NCBI GenBank assembly: GCA_014898425.1
Contig: RCSZ01000005.1
Location: 1,116,001 to 1,180,000, forward strand
Reading direction: 5' to 3'
Origin: Botryotinia globosa
Taxonomy: Eukaryota > Ascomycota > Leotiomycetes > Helotiales > Sclerotiniaceae
Length of the DNA: 64,000 bases
Shown: positions 1-12,325 of the stretch, piece by piece
Layout of the letters: each line of letters begins with the position of its first letter
How positions within the stretch are numbered: the first letter of the stretch is position 1
Notes under the pieces: model-generated
Databases searched by the model: none
Told to the model about the DNA's origin: nothing
What the model saw: the letters and a program-made list of their open reading frames with translations, nothing else
Program-made: the position numbers and the translations under genes

Positions 1-96
1 AACAGTTGTAAGAAAAAGAGAAGCATCGAGGAGCTTCGCTTGAAGCTTGTAGTGGAGTTGGAATCGCCGACCATCTTTGATCTTCCGAAATGGTGA
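1..96 (+). CDS. possible C-terminal end of a gene entering from the left edge
   Basis: Frame 1 is open from the first base to a TGA at 94-96. It would encode about 31 residues, rich in Lys, Glu and Leu and ending ...FDLPKW. The composition looks like a real amphipathic C-terminus rather than random translation, but nothing identifies a family, and 31 open codons can occur by chance. If real, the gene lies on the + strand and converges on the DID2 gene, whose stop is at 363. A leftward extension of the sequence would settle it. Confidence 0.35.
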   Translation, partial: NSCKKKRSIEELRLKLVVELESPTIFDLPKW

Positions 97-362
97 TTCT
101 TTTGTAATTTGAAAACCTTGATGTAAGTGCACCGCTTCGATTATTAATATACCTAATACATCGCTGAAGATTTCCTACCAAAGCCAGGCATAAATTCAGA
201 TCCTCAAGTTTCTTGTAAGCATTCTAATGTGAATACACTCAAAAAATCCACAGATAAATACATCCCGAAGAATGAAAGAACACCCAATTCGCCCATCTTT
301 TATTCTGTTCTTATCCACAACGCCTATACCCAAATATTCTTCCATCCTTCAAGTCTGGAATT

Positions 363-1210
363 CTACGATCTCAAGGCCCTTAATCTTTCGCCCAATCCAT
401 CCTCCTCTACTTCAGTTGGATTTGATTTGACCGGGGTAGCCGCTTCCGGACTCTTCATCTCTTGATTCAACTCAATTCCAGCCTCATCCGCAACTTGGTT
501 CATCAATCTATCAACATCTTCTTGAGGAGTGGCTACTGCTGTTGCCGATGTAGTTGCGTTTTCGTAATAGCCGGTTGCTACATCTAAATCTTCGAATTGT
601 GTTTCGAATCGATCCATTACTGCCGAGATCTATAGATTTTATGTTTTGTCAGTTAAAGTTAAAAGTGGGATTGGGTCTTAGAGATCCGATGATTGATAGA
701 TGGGAAACTGACCTTTTCCAAATCCATAGCTTTCATAGCTTGATCCATCCCTCTTACTACATTCGTCATGCTGCCGGTGACTTGTCTCATGGTAACAGCT
801 GTCTGTACTCTACTGGCCACGGCATCGATTCTACTGGCTAATCTTAGTAGATTTAATTTCTCATTTTGTTTGCGTATGGCATTTTCGGCATTGATTTTGG
901 CGATATCGGGGTGGCCTTGTTGAATTGCCTGTAGAGTGATGTTAACGAGCTGTCTTGGTATGGATATGTGTGAGATGGAAAGGCACGATATACCTTCTTG
1001 AGTTTATCCTTCTCGGCCTTTTCCGCTTGTCCAGCTTTGTTGGCTTGTCGGTTGATTTGTTTTGCGGTGAACTGAATATTGAGTTAGTTTGAGGCTAAAT
1101 TTATGCGCAAAACAGTTGATGTTGAAGTGCCATCGATGTGCAATATTGGGTGAAAGATAAGCAGAATGACGTACCTTCAAATTGAAGAGGGCTTTCTCGA
1201 GTCCTGACAT
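363..1210 (-). CDS. DID2: ESCRT-III-associated protein Did2/Vps46 (CHMP1)
   Basis: Four exons on the minus strand: 1210-1175, 1071-994, 928-713 and 629-363, giving 198 aa, close to yeast Did2. The protein starts [19 protein letters not shown], the CHMP1 N-terminus. It continues with a basic N-terminal half ([19 protein letters not shown]), the conserved stretch [21 protein letters not shown], and an acidic C-terminal half. It ends in an MIT-interacting motif (MIM1), [13 protein letters not shown]. In this family the C-terminal motif recruits the AAA ATPase Vps4 and regulators such as Ist1. The protein acts at endosomes in multivesicular-body sorting and ESCRT-III disassembly. All junctions are GT-AG and keep phase. 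The start is the only ATG that fits the family N-terminus. The gene is divergent from the DUF427 gene across 344 bp. Confidence 0.93.
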
Positions 1211-1554
1211 GATGATGCTGAATGGTAGATATGATATTAAAAAGCCGCGGAATGTGTTTGTAAGGGTATCGCGATGACAATAGACAGAACTTGGATGGAA
1301 TGGATATTCTGTAGATGGATGGAATTCTACCTAGCCTTGCGAACTTGGATCGATCTTGCACATGTGTGACGCTTGCGGGGGCGCTAGGCTTAACCTTAGA
1401 TTGCTTAGTCATTCAAACTTTAGATATGCATAAACCTAAACCTCTTGACGTCTTATATATACCTACCTAGGTATCATCCTTCTTTCTAGAACATCATATG
1501 ATTCAATTGTATTATTGATTTACACATCTATCCACCAAGACACTTTCTATCAAT
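1211..1554. promoter_or_regulatory. divergent promoter between DID2 and the DUF427 gene
   Basis: This 344-bp spacer between two divergent start codons must hold both promoters. It contains the palindrome TACCTAGGTA at 1464-1473, one of five exact copies in the window. The flanking sequence towards the DUF427 start is AT-rich (TATATA just upstream at about 1455). I see no further gene in it. Confidence 0.5.
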
Positions 1555-2190
1555 ATGCTTCCAAAACCAAGGCTTAATGTTCAAAACTTTCCACGTCCAC
1601 CTCTCCTTGAGAAAACATCTCGTCATCTCGTTGTAAGATATCGAGGTCAAACCATCGCTGAAACAAATGATGCATATTGGGTTTTGGAAACATATCATTC
1701 GCCCAGTCAACACCCCTTTTCCATTCATGACAGCTCTAGCCTCTCTCTCCTCTCTCCTCTCTCCTCTCTCCATCCATAACCTAACATGAGAACAGCATAC
1801 TACCTCCCCGCCACTTCCCTATCTCCAAAGTTTCCTCTGACCCCCACCAACAAATCCACTTTTTGTGAATACAAAGGCTGGGCCACATATTACTCGATCT
1901 CATTACCTGCACCTTTCTCTCCTTCTCCTGCATCTCTTTGTCCATTTGAAGACCAACTAAAATCATCCGAGCCACGAAAGCATGAAATACCCAACAGAAT
2001 ATGGTCGTACGAATCTCCTACACCTCAGTATGCTGATTTGAAAGGTTATTTGAGTTTCTATGCTGGACCATGGGATTGTTATGTGGATGGAGAGAAAGTG
2101 ATACCGCAACCTGGAGACTTTTATGGTGGTTGGACTACGAGTGAGCTCGATGGCATCATTAAGGGGAGTGCGGAGACAAGATGGATGTGA
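1555..2190 (+). CDS. DUF427 domain protein (function unknown)
   Basis: Two exons, 1555-1705 and 1796-2190, encode 181 aa. The 90-bp intron has a CTAAC branch site just before its acceptor, and joining gives ...ETYHSPTYYLP. The family signatures are RYRGQTIAET, the substrate-loop-like ETYHSPTYYLP, CEYKGWATYYSI, and a C-terminal block with VDGEKVIPQPGDFYGGW. These match the DUF427 family, small beta-rich proteins common in actinobacteria and fungi. Their biochemical role is not established as far as I know, and Pfam's nucleotidyltransferase-like name is only a fold hint. There is no signal peptide or membrane segment, so the protein is probably cytosolic. Without splicing, the first exon would run on through a CT-repeat (about 1740-1775) and stop early. 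Confidence 0.85.
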
Positions 2191-3307
2191 AGTCGGGCTG
2201 TAAAGATATATTCAGATAGGATGTAAATTTCGGGCGATCTGGTGGCAAACATTGAGATTTGTGAATGATCATGATATAATACGCCTCAGCATGGATACAT
2301 GTTGAAGTGAGGTGGAACATGCATACCACAAATGCTTGTCCAGCCAGGAAAATGCAATTTGAAATAGATGACCCCTTATGAGGTCGGTACTATCCGAGGC
2401 GAAGACCCGAGGCGAAGACCCGAGGCGAAGACCCCTCAATCTTCATAACATTTTAACAACCATGAATAAAGTCTAATATCCAATCTTTCAAACTTATATG
2501 GAATACTGTTGACAAGTTCTTGGTGGGCTACTTCAAAGCAGTGGCATGGCTAAAGGTTTTTAAGATGCTTTTACTTTACCAGCAATCATTTGATATAATG
2601 GCCACATAATCTACAAATCACAAACTCATGATGAGCTAGAGAACATCTAGAGAACATTTACAGAACATCATACCCCCAACTATCTAGTTGATAAGTCAGG
2701 TATTGAAGCGCAGGTTAAGAACTATCATCTCATGGCAACTTGACTTCATTCAGTCAAACAATTTTTTATCTTTTTAAATCTTTTAAATCTCTCAAGTCAT
2801 TTCAATTTCTCAAATCATTCAATTGTGAATATCATCAGTTTCTTCCTATTTATCTCTACGCTAGTTATTAATACGGAAATCCAGTTCGTTGACCAATACC
2901 CCGTACCCGTAACAAATCACATCACACATGGACAGACATGCATTTTCATCACACAAAACACGCAAACAATTAAAAGGTAACTCTTTATGTATTCTCTCAA
3001 AGGAAAAATCTATAATTACAGTGTTGACAAACACTTTTTCTTTTCAATTCCCCAACCATTACTCATCATCATATTACGATCCAGCATACCCTCCCAACCC
3101 TCGTGTGTACCGTGTACCATGCCAGACTGGCGTAACGTCCATAAAGATGGAACAAAGCTGATTATGTTTTTCCTCCAAACAGAAAATCAGGTGTGTGAAG
3201 TAATGAAATTGGTATCGAATTGAACGCCTCCCGGACTCGATGGTATGCATGATTTTTATGATCTTGCTTGAACAGAAATGAAATATGAATGAGATCGAAT
3301 CACTTGC
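2191..3307. other. intergenic region between convergent DUF427 and GPI-CFEM genes
   Basis: About 1.1 kb between two convergent stop codons. It holds a 13-bp tandem repeat (listed separately) and a pyrimidine-rich stretch around 2760-2830. Short ORFs at 2928-3223 have no recognisable content and overlap in different frames. I find no supportable gene. Confidence 0.6.
2394..2432. repeat. 13-bp tandem repeat, three copies
   Basis: The unit ccgaggcgaagac occurs three times head to tail (2394-2406, 2407-2419, 2420-2432) without mismatch. It lies about 200 bp past the DUF427 stop codon, possibly in its 3' UTR. Confidence 0.95.
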
Positions 3308-6142
3308 TTACAAAGCAAAGATAGCGACGAGAGCGGCGGCGAAGAGTCCCCCAAAGCTGCTAGTGCTCTTGATGGCGCTACCGGTGAATGGAACGGAAGC
3401 GGAAGTGGTAGCGGCAGGTGGAACGTTGGTAGCTCCTGCGACACCGGAAACAACCTTGGTGGTGCTTGATGGAGCAGAAGTGGTATATCCAGCGGCTTGG
3501 GAAGCAGCAACGGTACCTGGGATGAGAGCAACGCTAGGAGTTGCTGATCCGACTGCTGGGGCAGTCGAGAAAGCGACTTGTGGGACAGTGATAGCGGTGG
3601 AGATAGTGGTTGTGGTGGATGAGGATGGAATGACTGATCCAGAGAGGGAACCGGTAGATTCAGTGCATGGAACAACCAAAGTGGTGCTAAGAGTAATAGT
3701 GGTAACTGGGGTAGAAGCGACACCTTGAACAGATGAAGTAGCAACGGCACTGGAAGCAGCTGGAACATAGACGGTGGAAGCGGCAGTAACAATAGCTGGG
3801 TTGGTAGAGACGTGGGCAGCACAGATACCTTGGAGGTACTTTTGAGCAGCGTCAATGTCAGATGAGGAAACACCATATGCAGAAACACATCCAAAGACGC
3901 TGTTAATGAATGCAGTATCTGGGCAGTAACAGTCTGAATCAGTGTTGGACTCGCAACCAACCAAGTACATCCAGGTGTTCAAGCATTGAGGCAAGACATC
4001 TGGGCATGCAGCGGTCTCAGTTGGGGTAGTGGCGGAAGCGGTAGTGGTAACACCTTGAACTGAGCTGGCTGGGGCAGTAACAGTAATGACACTGGAAGTG
4101 ACAACAGTAGAAGAAGAGCGAACAGTCGAGGTGGTTGAGGTGGTCTCGAAGCTGGTAACTCCTCCAGTGGTGTGGGTCAAAGTAACTGGGCAAATGGTGG
4201 TAGATTCTTGAACAATGACAGTGGTGTAAGCAGTGGTTTGAACGCTAGTGGCACTTGGAGCTGGCACAGATGTAACACCTTGAACAGTTGAAGAAGCGGC
4301 ACTGGCTGGGGCAGTAACAGTGATAACACTTGAAGTAACAACAGTAGAAGAAGAGCGAACAGTCGAGGTGGTTGAGGTGGTCTCGAAGCTGGTAACTCCT
4401 CCAGTGGTGTGGGTCAAAGTAACTGGGCAAATAGTGGTCGATTCTTGAACAATAACGGTGGTGTAGGCAGTTGTAGCAAGGCTGGTCGCGCTAGTGGTTG
4501 CGTGGGATGAAACTGGGGCAGTTCCAACAGATGTACCGATAATGGAAGAAGCCTTGGAGGAAGATGGAGCGGATCCGCCAGAGACTGGGCAAGCAGTTTG
4601 ACCTGAGAGAACGGCACCGGAAGAGACACATGGAGCACTGGAGGCAGCTGGGGAAGAAGCAGCTGGGGAAGAGACAACGGATGTACCGATGATGGAAGAA
4701 GCAGATGAAGCTGGGGAAGATGCAGCTGGGGAGGAGGCAGCTGGGGAAGAGACAACGGATGTTCCGATGATGGAAGAAGCAGATGAAGCTGGGGAAGATG
4801 CAGCTGGGGAAGAAATAACGGATGTACCGATGATAGAAGCAGCGGATGAGCCTGGAACCTCAGTGGCGGTGACTGGGCAGATGGTGGTAGAGACGGCAAT
4901 ACTATATAATTTATTAGATAAAAATCAGAATATGACAGATATAACTTACACAACAGTTGTCAAAGCAGTTGATCTAGCTGGGCAGTCGGTAACAGTTTCG
5001 GCGCAAGAAATGATGGTAGAAACAGAGGTAGCGTAGATGGTAGAGGTGGTCAATTGGACAACAGATGAAGATCCAGATCCAGTGACGGATGTACCAATGA
5101 TAGAAGAGGCAGAGGCTCCTGGAGCAGTACCAGCTGGGTAAGTGTAAGCAGAGCTTCCTGGAGCGGTACCGGCTGGGTAAGTGTAAGCAGAGCTTCCTGG
5201 AGCGGTACCGGCTGGGGAGGTGTGAACAGAAGTTCCAATGAGACTTGTGGCAGCACTGGAGCTTGGCTTCTCTGAAGTCTTGACACTAGTTTCGGCACTT
5301 GAGCTTGGCTTAACTGAAGTTCCAATGATCGAAGACTTGGTAGATCCAGTTCCGACAAGGGTGTATGAAGTACCGGTGGCGGAAGGAGTGCTCTCAACTG
5401 AGGTAACCTTGTTGGAGGAAACTAAAGTAGTCTTGGAAGATTCGCTGGAGGTGGTCTTGACAGAGGTCTTGGCACTAGCGGTGGTGGATGGGTGTTGAGT
5501 GGTAGATGCCGAGCTGCAGTCGAATCCAACGGAGCTAATACCAACACTGCAAGAAGCCTTACCAGTAGCGGCAGTATGTGTTTGACTTGCGGAAGAGTAA
5601 ACAACGGTGACGTTCTTAGCACCACCACATTGAGAGTTGGAGATGATGGAACCTCCACTTGAGCAACGAGAAGTTTGCTTGCAGGTAGATCCGTCGCCCA
5701 TACCATAGTGGAATTCCAAATCACAATCGAACTCGGTAGTAACGTGAACGGTGGAGATGGAGAAAGCGGAGATGTCGCCGGAAGATCCAGATTTAGAAGA
5801 GCCGGATTTGGAGGAGCTACCGCAGGAGAATTGAGGGCATGAGCCATGGTCTGAAGAAGCTGTACCAGAGATACATTTTCCGGAAGTTCTCTTTGGGAAC
5901 TTTGGGTTATCACGCTTGCCGAAAGAGTTTGAACATGTGAATCCTGAGAAGGAGAAAGCGTCATAGTTGCTGAAAGATCCAGATGTGAGGTCGCCGAAAT
6001 CCCATCCGCTCTTTTGAGTTGAAGAGCACTCATTGTTGGTGTTTGAAGGACAAGAAAAGCTAGACTTGTCTGCCCATCCGGTGGCAGCAGCGAGCTGGAA
6101 ACCGGTGGCCAAAGCCGCAAGGGCGAGGGTTTGAGTCTTCAT
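3308..6142 (-). CDS. large GPI-anchored, Ser/Thr-rich cell-wall protein with CFEM-like domain
   Basis: Two exons, 6142-4950 and 4901-3308, are joined across a 48-bp GT-AG intron and give 928 aa. Order: signal peptide (residues 1 to about 20, ending AAATG). A Cys-rich N-terminal domain follows to about 215, with the family signatures SFSGFTCSNSFGKRD, DLEFHYGMGDGSTCK and SQCGGAKNVTVVY. Next is a long mucin-like Ser/Thr/Ala/Pro region with three repeat types. A CFEM-like module lies at about 698-760 with 7 cysteines (CPDVLPQC ... CYCPD ... GIC). A final Ser/Thr stretch leads to a hydrophobic tail (FGGLFAAALVAIFAL) typical of a GPI signal. I recall this architecture from fungal 'GPI anchored CFEM domain proteins' of the cell surface. 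CFEM relatives act in haem/iron capture, adhesion and virulence; which applies here is unknown. Long antisense ORFs here are shadows of the repeats. Confidence 0.88.
4063..4536 (-). repeat. 237-bp (79-residue) duplicated module inside the GPI-CFEM gene
   Basis: The sequence from about 4103 to 4197 reappears nearly identically at 4340-4434, an offset of 237 bp, an exact number of codons. Each copy encodes a block containing TTAYTTVIVQESTTICPV and THTTGGVTSFETTSTTST followed by a valine-rich stretch. The outer edges of the units are approximate. The high nucleotide identity points to recent duplication or ongoing homogenisation. Confidence 0.85.
5118..5234 (-). repeat. 39-bp tandem repeat (13 residues), three copies, in the GPI-CFEM gene
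   Basis: Three in-frame 39-bp units start at 5118, 5157 and 5196 on the + strand and encode the repeating segment PAGTAPGSSAYTY on the minus strand. The unit at 5157 is unaltered; the others carry a few substitutions, and the lowest-coordinate copy drifts to GASAS. A similar looser repeat (SSPAASSPASSASSIIGTSV) lies at about 4530-4860. Confidence 0.9.
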
Positions 6143-7935
6143 TATTATGTAATAAGTTGATCAACGAGAGTTGGTATGAAACGAAAAAAATAAATAAATA
6201 ACGAATGATTTTTGATGCCGAAGAAAAGAGATAGAGAGTAAAGAAGTGAATGACTTTAACTCTCAAAGGGCGATTTAATTATAAGAGAATGAGTAAATGA
6301 AGAATCGTAATGAATGGAGTAAGAACCTAACATGAGGATTCTCAGGATCTGTTATATCTTGAGAAACAGTTGGGCCATGACCTTTTCCACATAGCCTCGA
6401 TCCCTCTCTTGGGGTCTTCCGTGTTGAATCACTTAGAAGCTAGATGAGAACCTTGTCCCACAATCATCAAGGATTCTATAGACGAGGAGAATCTTTGAAG
6501 AAGCTAACACTAGACAAGGCCATATCCTTTTAGACCCATGCATGCGCGCGCCACTTCGTCCTTTACTTTTGGTGTAGAGTCTGAACCTCCCTAGCTTAAA
6601 AAAATGTAGTTGGTTAAGATGTGCCAAGACGGTCTCTGTAAAAAGGCCATGCTTGTTTATTCGAGGGGTGCAGATGCGGAAAAGAACAGGTGAAACTTGA
6701 CCATGCGAACTACTGCAGGTACACTGTCCTAGTCAGGGGCAACATTTAAAGACGGGTTTATTATTCCCTCGTATTTAGTCGTGCATCGTGCATCGTGATG
6801 ATACCCAGGATTCGCAAGGTCAATGCTTATTGCTTATATTCAATCAGATGTAAAGTTCGGACAAAAGAAATACATGTTCTTAGTATACATCCATGAATTA
6901 TCCCACCTTACTTTTGGGTCGATTTGGAGGTCAGATAGTTCGACTTTCTTTGAAATTGTCAATATCGTATGCCTGAAGCTCGAGCGCATATATTCGATAG
7001 TCATGATATCCCACAGCAACATCTTCGATTCAGAGTACTGGAGAGTTGTGTCGCTCAGAGAATGTGCCTGAATAGATGCTAACACACAGCCGAGCGGCAA
7101 AGGACTCATTGGATGGTGAGCATTGAAGAAGTTATGCAACGTATCTTCAGTACCCGATTCGGAACTTTACGTTTATGCAGGGTATCTGGAAGCAGTTGTC
7201 CACTTAATTTGGTTGGAGATTCAGCCATGAGGTGGTATTCGAATTGGCTTAGATCAATCAGATCAAACCCACAAATAGATGCTTACGGCGGTTCCTGATC
7301 TCAGATGACATGATCATTGGATAGATAACAATCATGATCAGATCAAATCAAGGTTGAGAGCGCCATTTAGAACATTTTAGGGGTCGATGAACTTTTAGAC
7401 TTTTGGGAAAAGGTAAAGTCAATAAAACGGGGTTCGTGGAGTCGATTCGATGTGATCAGTGTTTCATCAATTTTTGCACAGCCCCTCTGATGGAGCCATG
7501 GAGATCATTTAGACATCTCGACCAATCCAATGGCTTCAAAAGCTCAAGACACAAACATTAGATAAACATCTTGAAACGACCTAAATACAAATTCCCGTAT
7601 CACTGATATGAGATGAGGTAATCGATCAGGATCCGAGAAAGGATTCCCATCATTTCGTTCAGATGCCATTACAACCCATTAAGATTTGCTTATACTATGC
7701 GAAGCGGTTCAAGTTGTACTGAATGACATGACTATTCGTAACATTCTAATGATTTATATCTGTTCTTAGATATCTACTGATACAATGCAACATTGATCTT
7801 ATCCTTCTCATCCATCAATTAACTGGAAAGCTATTAATAGAATGGATGTATTATGAGGTTACAATACAGAACAGGGGGCGAGATCATACAACTCTGTAGA
7901 CTCAGTCTGAAATCAGTTGAGATTGCTTTCTTTTG

Positions 7936-7937
7936 GA

Positions 7938-7984
<47 letters not shown>
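7936..7984. repeat. (GAAA)n microsatellite
   Basis: About twelve uninterrupted copies of the tetranucleotide GAAA/AAAG. A polymorphic simple repeat with no evident function. Confidence 0.97.
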
Positions 7985-10318
7985 TCTTAGTTAGCAATTA
8001 GACCCTATGTGATATCACAGACAGACGTTGAAACTTGAAAGAGAATGTAGTATAAGTGGGCTTGCTGGGCTTGGGTGGGTGCTAGAGGTCGGATGCTTTC
8101 ATGACCCTGTATTTCCCGCTTAGTACTCCGTACAGTACAGGGCACATTGACTTTATTGGTTACTGGACAACACTAGTATCACTGGGGTCACAACTCTCTT
8201 TTCGAGCTTGTTCTTAAAAATTGGGCCTTCAAATCTAGTTATAACTCCAAATGAATGTCTCCCGAAAAGAGAAAATACAAATTACAAAGCAAAGCTCATA
8301 CATATCGAAACTTTGTTGTTTCGAGGCAGATCATTGACGGCCTTCGTTACTAAATGAGGAATTGATGAGAAGTCTGGGATTATCTCAGAGTCAGGTTGAA
8401 AAAGGAAAATGCAATTCCGGTAAAGTAACCCAAGCTACCCCGTGGTGCAAGAACGATTCAGGAGCAAATACCCGGATCTTTCGATTTCTGCGGAGTACAG
8501 TAACATTCTTTTCCATCGACTGAAAGATTCTCGACAGGGAAACTTTTAGGAACTCCTGGCGAGACTCCCATTCTTATTCATCACAAACACCGAAAGGGTA
8601 TCTATCATACATCCCCTACAATTCACATCACATCCATCCATATCTAGACAGAACAATCCGAATCTAGTGGTTTTTCACAGCAACACCACGTCAATTTGTG
8701 ACATCCAAGTTCCAACCCCTTTCACAATCTTTTCACGAGCTCAATACCTCCTGGCAGGCTGGTAGACAAATGCCACCACATGAAACGATGATGGCTTGGC
8801 TAAAAAAATATACCGATAGGTTGTGGGGAAAACACTTTCGCATGAAACAAGCTTAGAAGCGCCATCAGAACGGAAAATTGTTTAGTACAAGTCATTCTAT
8901 GCATCATCTTCGGTAGAATCATGTCACCAATACATGATATGGAATGAATGGCTGCTTGTGGGAGACGGCATATAAATTTGTTTCCGATCCGAGGTGTGCC
9001 GAAAGCAATGGTATGGAGGTCTGAGCGACACATTTTGTGACTCTCTACCCCTTCATTGGTTCATTTCTTTTACCGAGATATGAACAACAACAATAAATGC
9101 TCTCCGCGTTTGGTTTGTAGACCTACATGTTCCACTCGATATACTGTAGTCTGTAGGTGCTCGTGGAAGAGTCTTCGGATCTCTACAAGAATCAAGGTAG
9201 ATAGTTGCGGGTCTCAATAGCCCCGGAAGATTAACGCAATAAGGTTAGGTGCCCAGACTTACCAAAATTTTGCTTGTTGTCCCCATCCGAAGTAGCATCT
9301 GATTCGGACGATATCAAAGACACAAAAAACATGGACAGTGGAGACAACTTTATCCAATACACGGCCGTGCGTCGACAGCGGAAATTTGGATGGGCTATTT
9401 TTGACTATTCTTTTCTCAAAAGGGGATGGTCTTTGCCGTGAACTGAGATACCAGATACCACAGGGAAACACACATTGCTCGACGGCAGGGTATCTTTAGG
9501 GCTGCAATTTATTAATTTCACGTTCATACAAAATTTTATACTCGAAAGTTACGTTGATGATAAGTCACTGCATGCATAATTTAGAAAGGCTGTGCAACTT
9601 GAAACCATGACCAACACGAAGTAGTGACGAAAAGTTTCCTCTTGATTGGAGAACTGCATTGAAGTGATGTGGCAAGGAATTTCATGCGATAGCAAACGAC
9701 GGAATGATATAACCCAACCCATGCTGACTCGATATCCACAGTCCCGCTCGAGACCGGATCTGCGAACTACTCGCTTCGAGTAATGTGATGTTTGGACGTT
9801 TTGGGATCGGAAATTGAATCCAACGATAGTGCGATCAAACAGGCTTCGAGACTCTGAGTTCAGATACAAAGGTGTTCGATTTTCAAAAAAGCTTTTTTGA
9901 AATGCTCCGATGCCAAAGCTGCGTCTACCAACTACAGTGAATGTCAGATGAACTCAACGTTTCGGATGGAATTCATTTGCCAAAAGGACCTCCTTTCAAA
10001 CTGTATTTCAAGCACGGCTAACCAATCTCATATTGGCTTTTGTCGGACTGGGGTGATGGGGATGTCAAACAATGAAAGTTGCAACACCTCGACATCAACC
10101 GTCTTATGATGCACAAAAGTGAAAACCATTCCATTAACACATACTACAAGCCAGAAAATAGGCATAAGTTTCATGGAGACCTTTGAGAGTCATTGCGGAT
10201 ACTGAAATTTATACATATCCAACATCTAGTGAAGTACGATGCAATGGGCGTGGCAAATCTGGCAGGATAAATTCCATGCAGGAACGGGCACATTGCCTGC
10301 CTATGTTGTGCGTAAGGC

Positions 10319-10328
10319 TACCTAGGTA
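10319..10328. repeat. palindrome TACCTAGGTA (gene desert)
   Basis: Exact 10-bp palindrome, one of five copies in the window, all noncoding. It sits in AT-rich sequence with no neighbouring gene. Confidence 0.9.
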
Positions 10329-12235
10329 GTTTAAGATAACTTCATGATCCCAAATCACTGATTCAAGATCAGCCACAGCCTACGGAGTTGTCAATTTCCC
10401 CTCTCGTTGATTTGTTGTGCTCACTTCAGAATATTCTTCTGGTTCCATTCAACTCTTAATTCACTTTTGTCTTTCCATACTCTCTTATTATATTCGTTCC
10501 TTCCTATAAAGTCCAATCTATCCCATGAAACTCAATGGGCTCAGTTCAAAAAAGAGCTTTATCTTCCAAGATTGGTGAGATTGTGTCGAAGAATTTCGAT
10601 TCACATACAGTAAAAGTAAACATGGCCAAATATTTTGAGTTCGGTCAAACTCCATAGACAGAAGCGATGCGTCACATTCAGCTCATCTTCAAGGTTTTCC
10701 GTTAGTAATTTTTGTTATCACCATCGAATTTTATCGAGTTCTGCCCAAACGGATTTATGATTCTAAGGGGGGTTTGATTGAAAGTCAAGTCTCTAATTAC
10801 CTACTCTTGGGGCTTCTTCGCTTGCATTATGCTCAGGTTCGAACTCATCCTCTTGATACCATATATTAGAATCTTCAGTGTCAGAATGTAAATTGTACCA
10901 AATTCTGACTCGAGATTTAGACTTTGGTCACAATTCTCAACGTGCAGCACAAGTGTCAAATCATTGGCATTCGTTTACATGTTCAACCATCGTGCACTAT
11001 CAAAGAAGCTCATCTTTTTTTTAATGAGAAAGTTAGTCTTGAGATCATATAGACCTAACTACTACAAGCTAGCTAAGACTGTTCCGAGAAACGTCCATTC
11101 GCTGGTTTGATCGACAGAAATTTTTAAGCCCAACAGTCAAGCCCTCAAAATAAACTTCAAGTTCTCGGAATCTATTCGCTCATAGATGACTCAAGTATTT
11201 GTCCAAAATACAAAAAGAAGAAATTGTACTTCGTGCCACGGAAGTCTGTTTCGTGCTCAACCGGGGGAGGTTCACCAGAGGCTATTCATCCATTCTCGGA
11301 ACAAGATAAATAGTTTTGGTATACCGAGAGATTGTCCAATAGATAACCTGTTCCTACCATCTATCTCGAGAAGGTGACATGGTGTTATTTAACAGCCTAC
11401 GAGAAAAAGAGCAGAGTCAAGCTAAACGAGAAAGTATGAATGAGTCCCTTCCTCGTACACTATCGCTACATGCATCTCTAGCAATCACAACTCATATGCC
11501 AAATTTAATTCGTTATTTTATGCTCTATCGACATTGAAAAAAAAAATCAACCCCTCAAATCTTCGCTTCCACCTGAAAAGTCCCTTGATTTTGAATCATC
11601 TTCACTGATAAACGAAAATCGAGATTGGTACAATACAGTAAGCCATTTAGTCTACCTTGTCTGAGCTCATTTCATTCCTTCAAGCTTTGTTGTCTTTTTA
11701 TTTATCCTCAAGTTACTATACTTTCTAAAGAAAAGTTTCGTTGGGGAAGTTGGTTCAAGATAGGACGGGATGGGGAGAAATGGATATATTGAGGTGATGA
11801 ATGGTGAGAGTGAATGAGCGAAGCCTGATGAGATGCTTGCACTTCTACTCGTGAGATAAGCGCCGCCGATATCTCGTAGAATTATGTTCTGAATGCTATT
11901 CTAAATCATAGCATAGGATATTTTTGGCTTCGAAATAACGCTTGATAAATATGACGGCCATTACAGTGACACAGTGGACTACATCTGGACATAGACGGGG
12001 AACCTGGAGGATTATATTAGAGAGTATATTCAATAAAGAACTTGGTCCTTGATATATCATCGCTCAGTGTGTCTACAAAATAGGTCATTTTTACCCGTGG
12101 TAGTGATGTTGATCGTCAAGGTTCTCGTGCAGTTTGGGGCAATGTTTCTCAAATCGACTTCAAGTTCTCCATACAGTCACAAGGAATTATGACGTTTGCG
12201 TATTGAATTAAATTAGTGAAGTATATACCTGGGTA

Positions 12236-12325
12236 TACCTAGGTACATCTCATTATATATGACTAAATCTGATAAGATATTCTGTGAAATGATGCCTTTT
12301 AGTCTGTATGCTGATTACCTAGGTA
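12236..12325. repeat. two TACCTAGGTA palindromes 80 bp apart
   Basis: Exact palindromes at 12236-12245 and 12316-12325. The first is preceded by the near copy TACCTGGGTA, so three related sites cluster within about 100 bp. A related broken palindrome with TAAGTACTTA follows at about 12356-12365. No gene is adjacent. Confidence 0.85.

Noticed and set aside
3256..3960. Leu/Pro-rich 234-codon minus-strand ORF and similar long ORFs at 4414-4953, 5050-5397 and 5422-6120
   Set aside because: They are other-frame shadows of the Ser/Thr-rich repeat gene; biased codon use there removes stops in several frames.
10830..10850. GGTTCGAACTC, resembling a T-arm
   Set aside because: Flanks cannot form the T stem or an acceptor stem on either strand.
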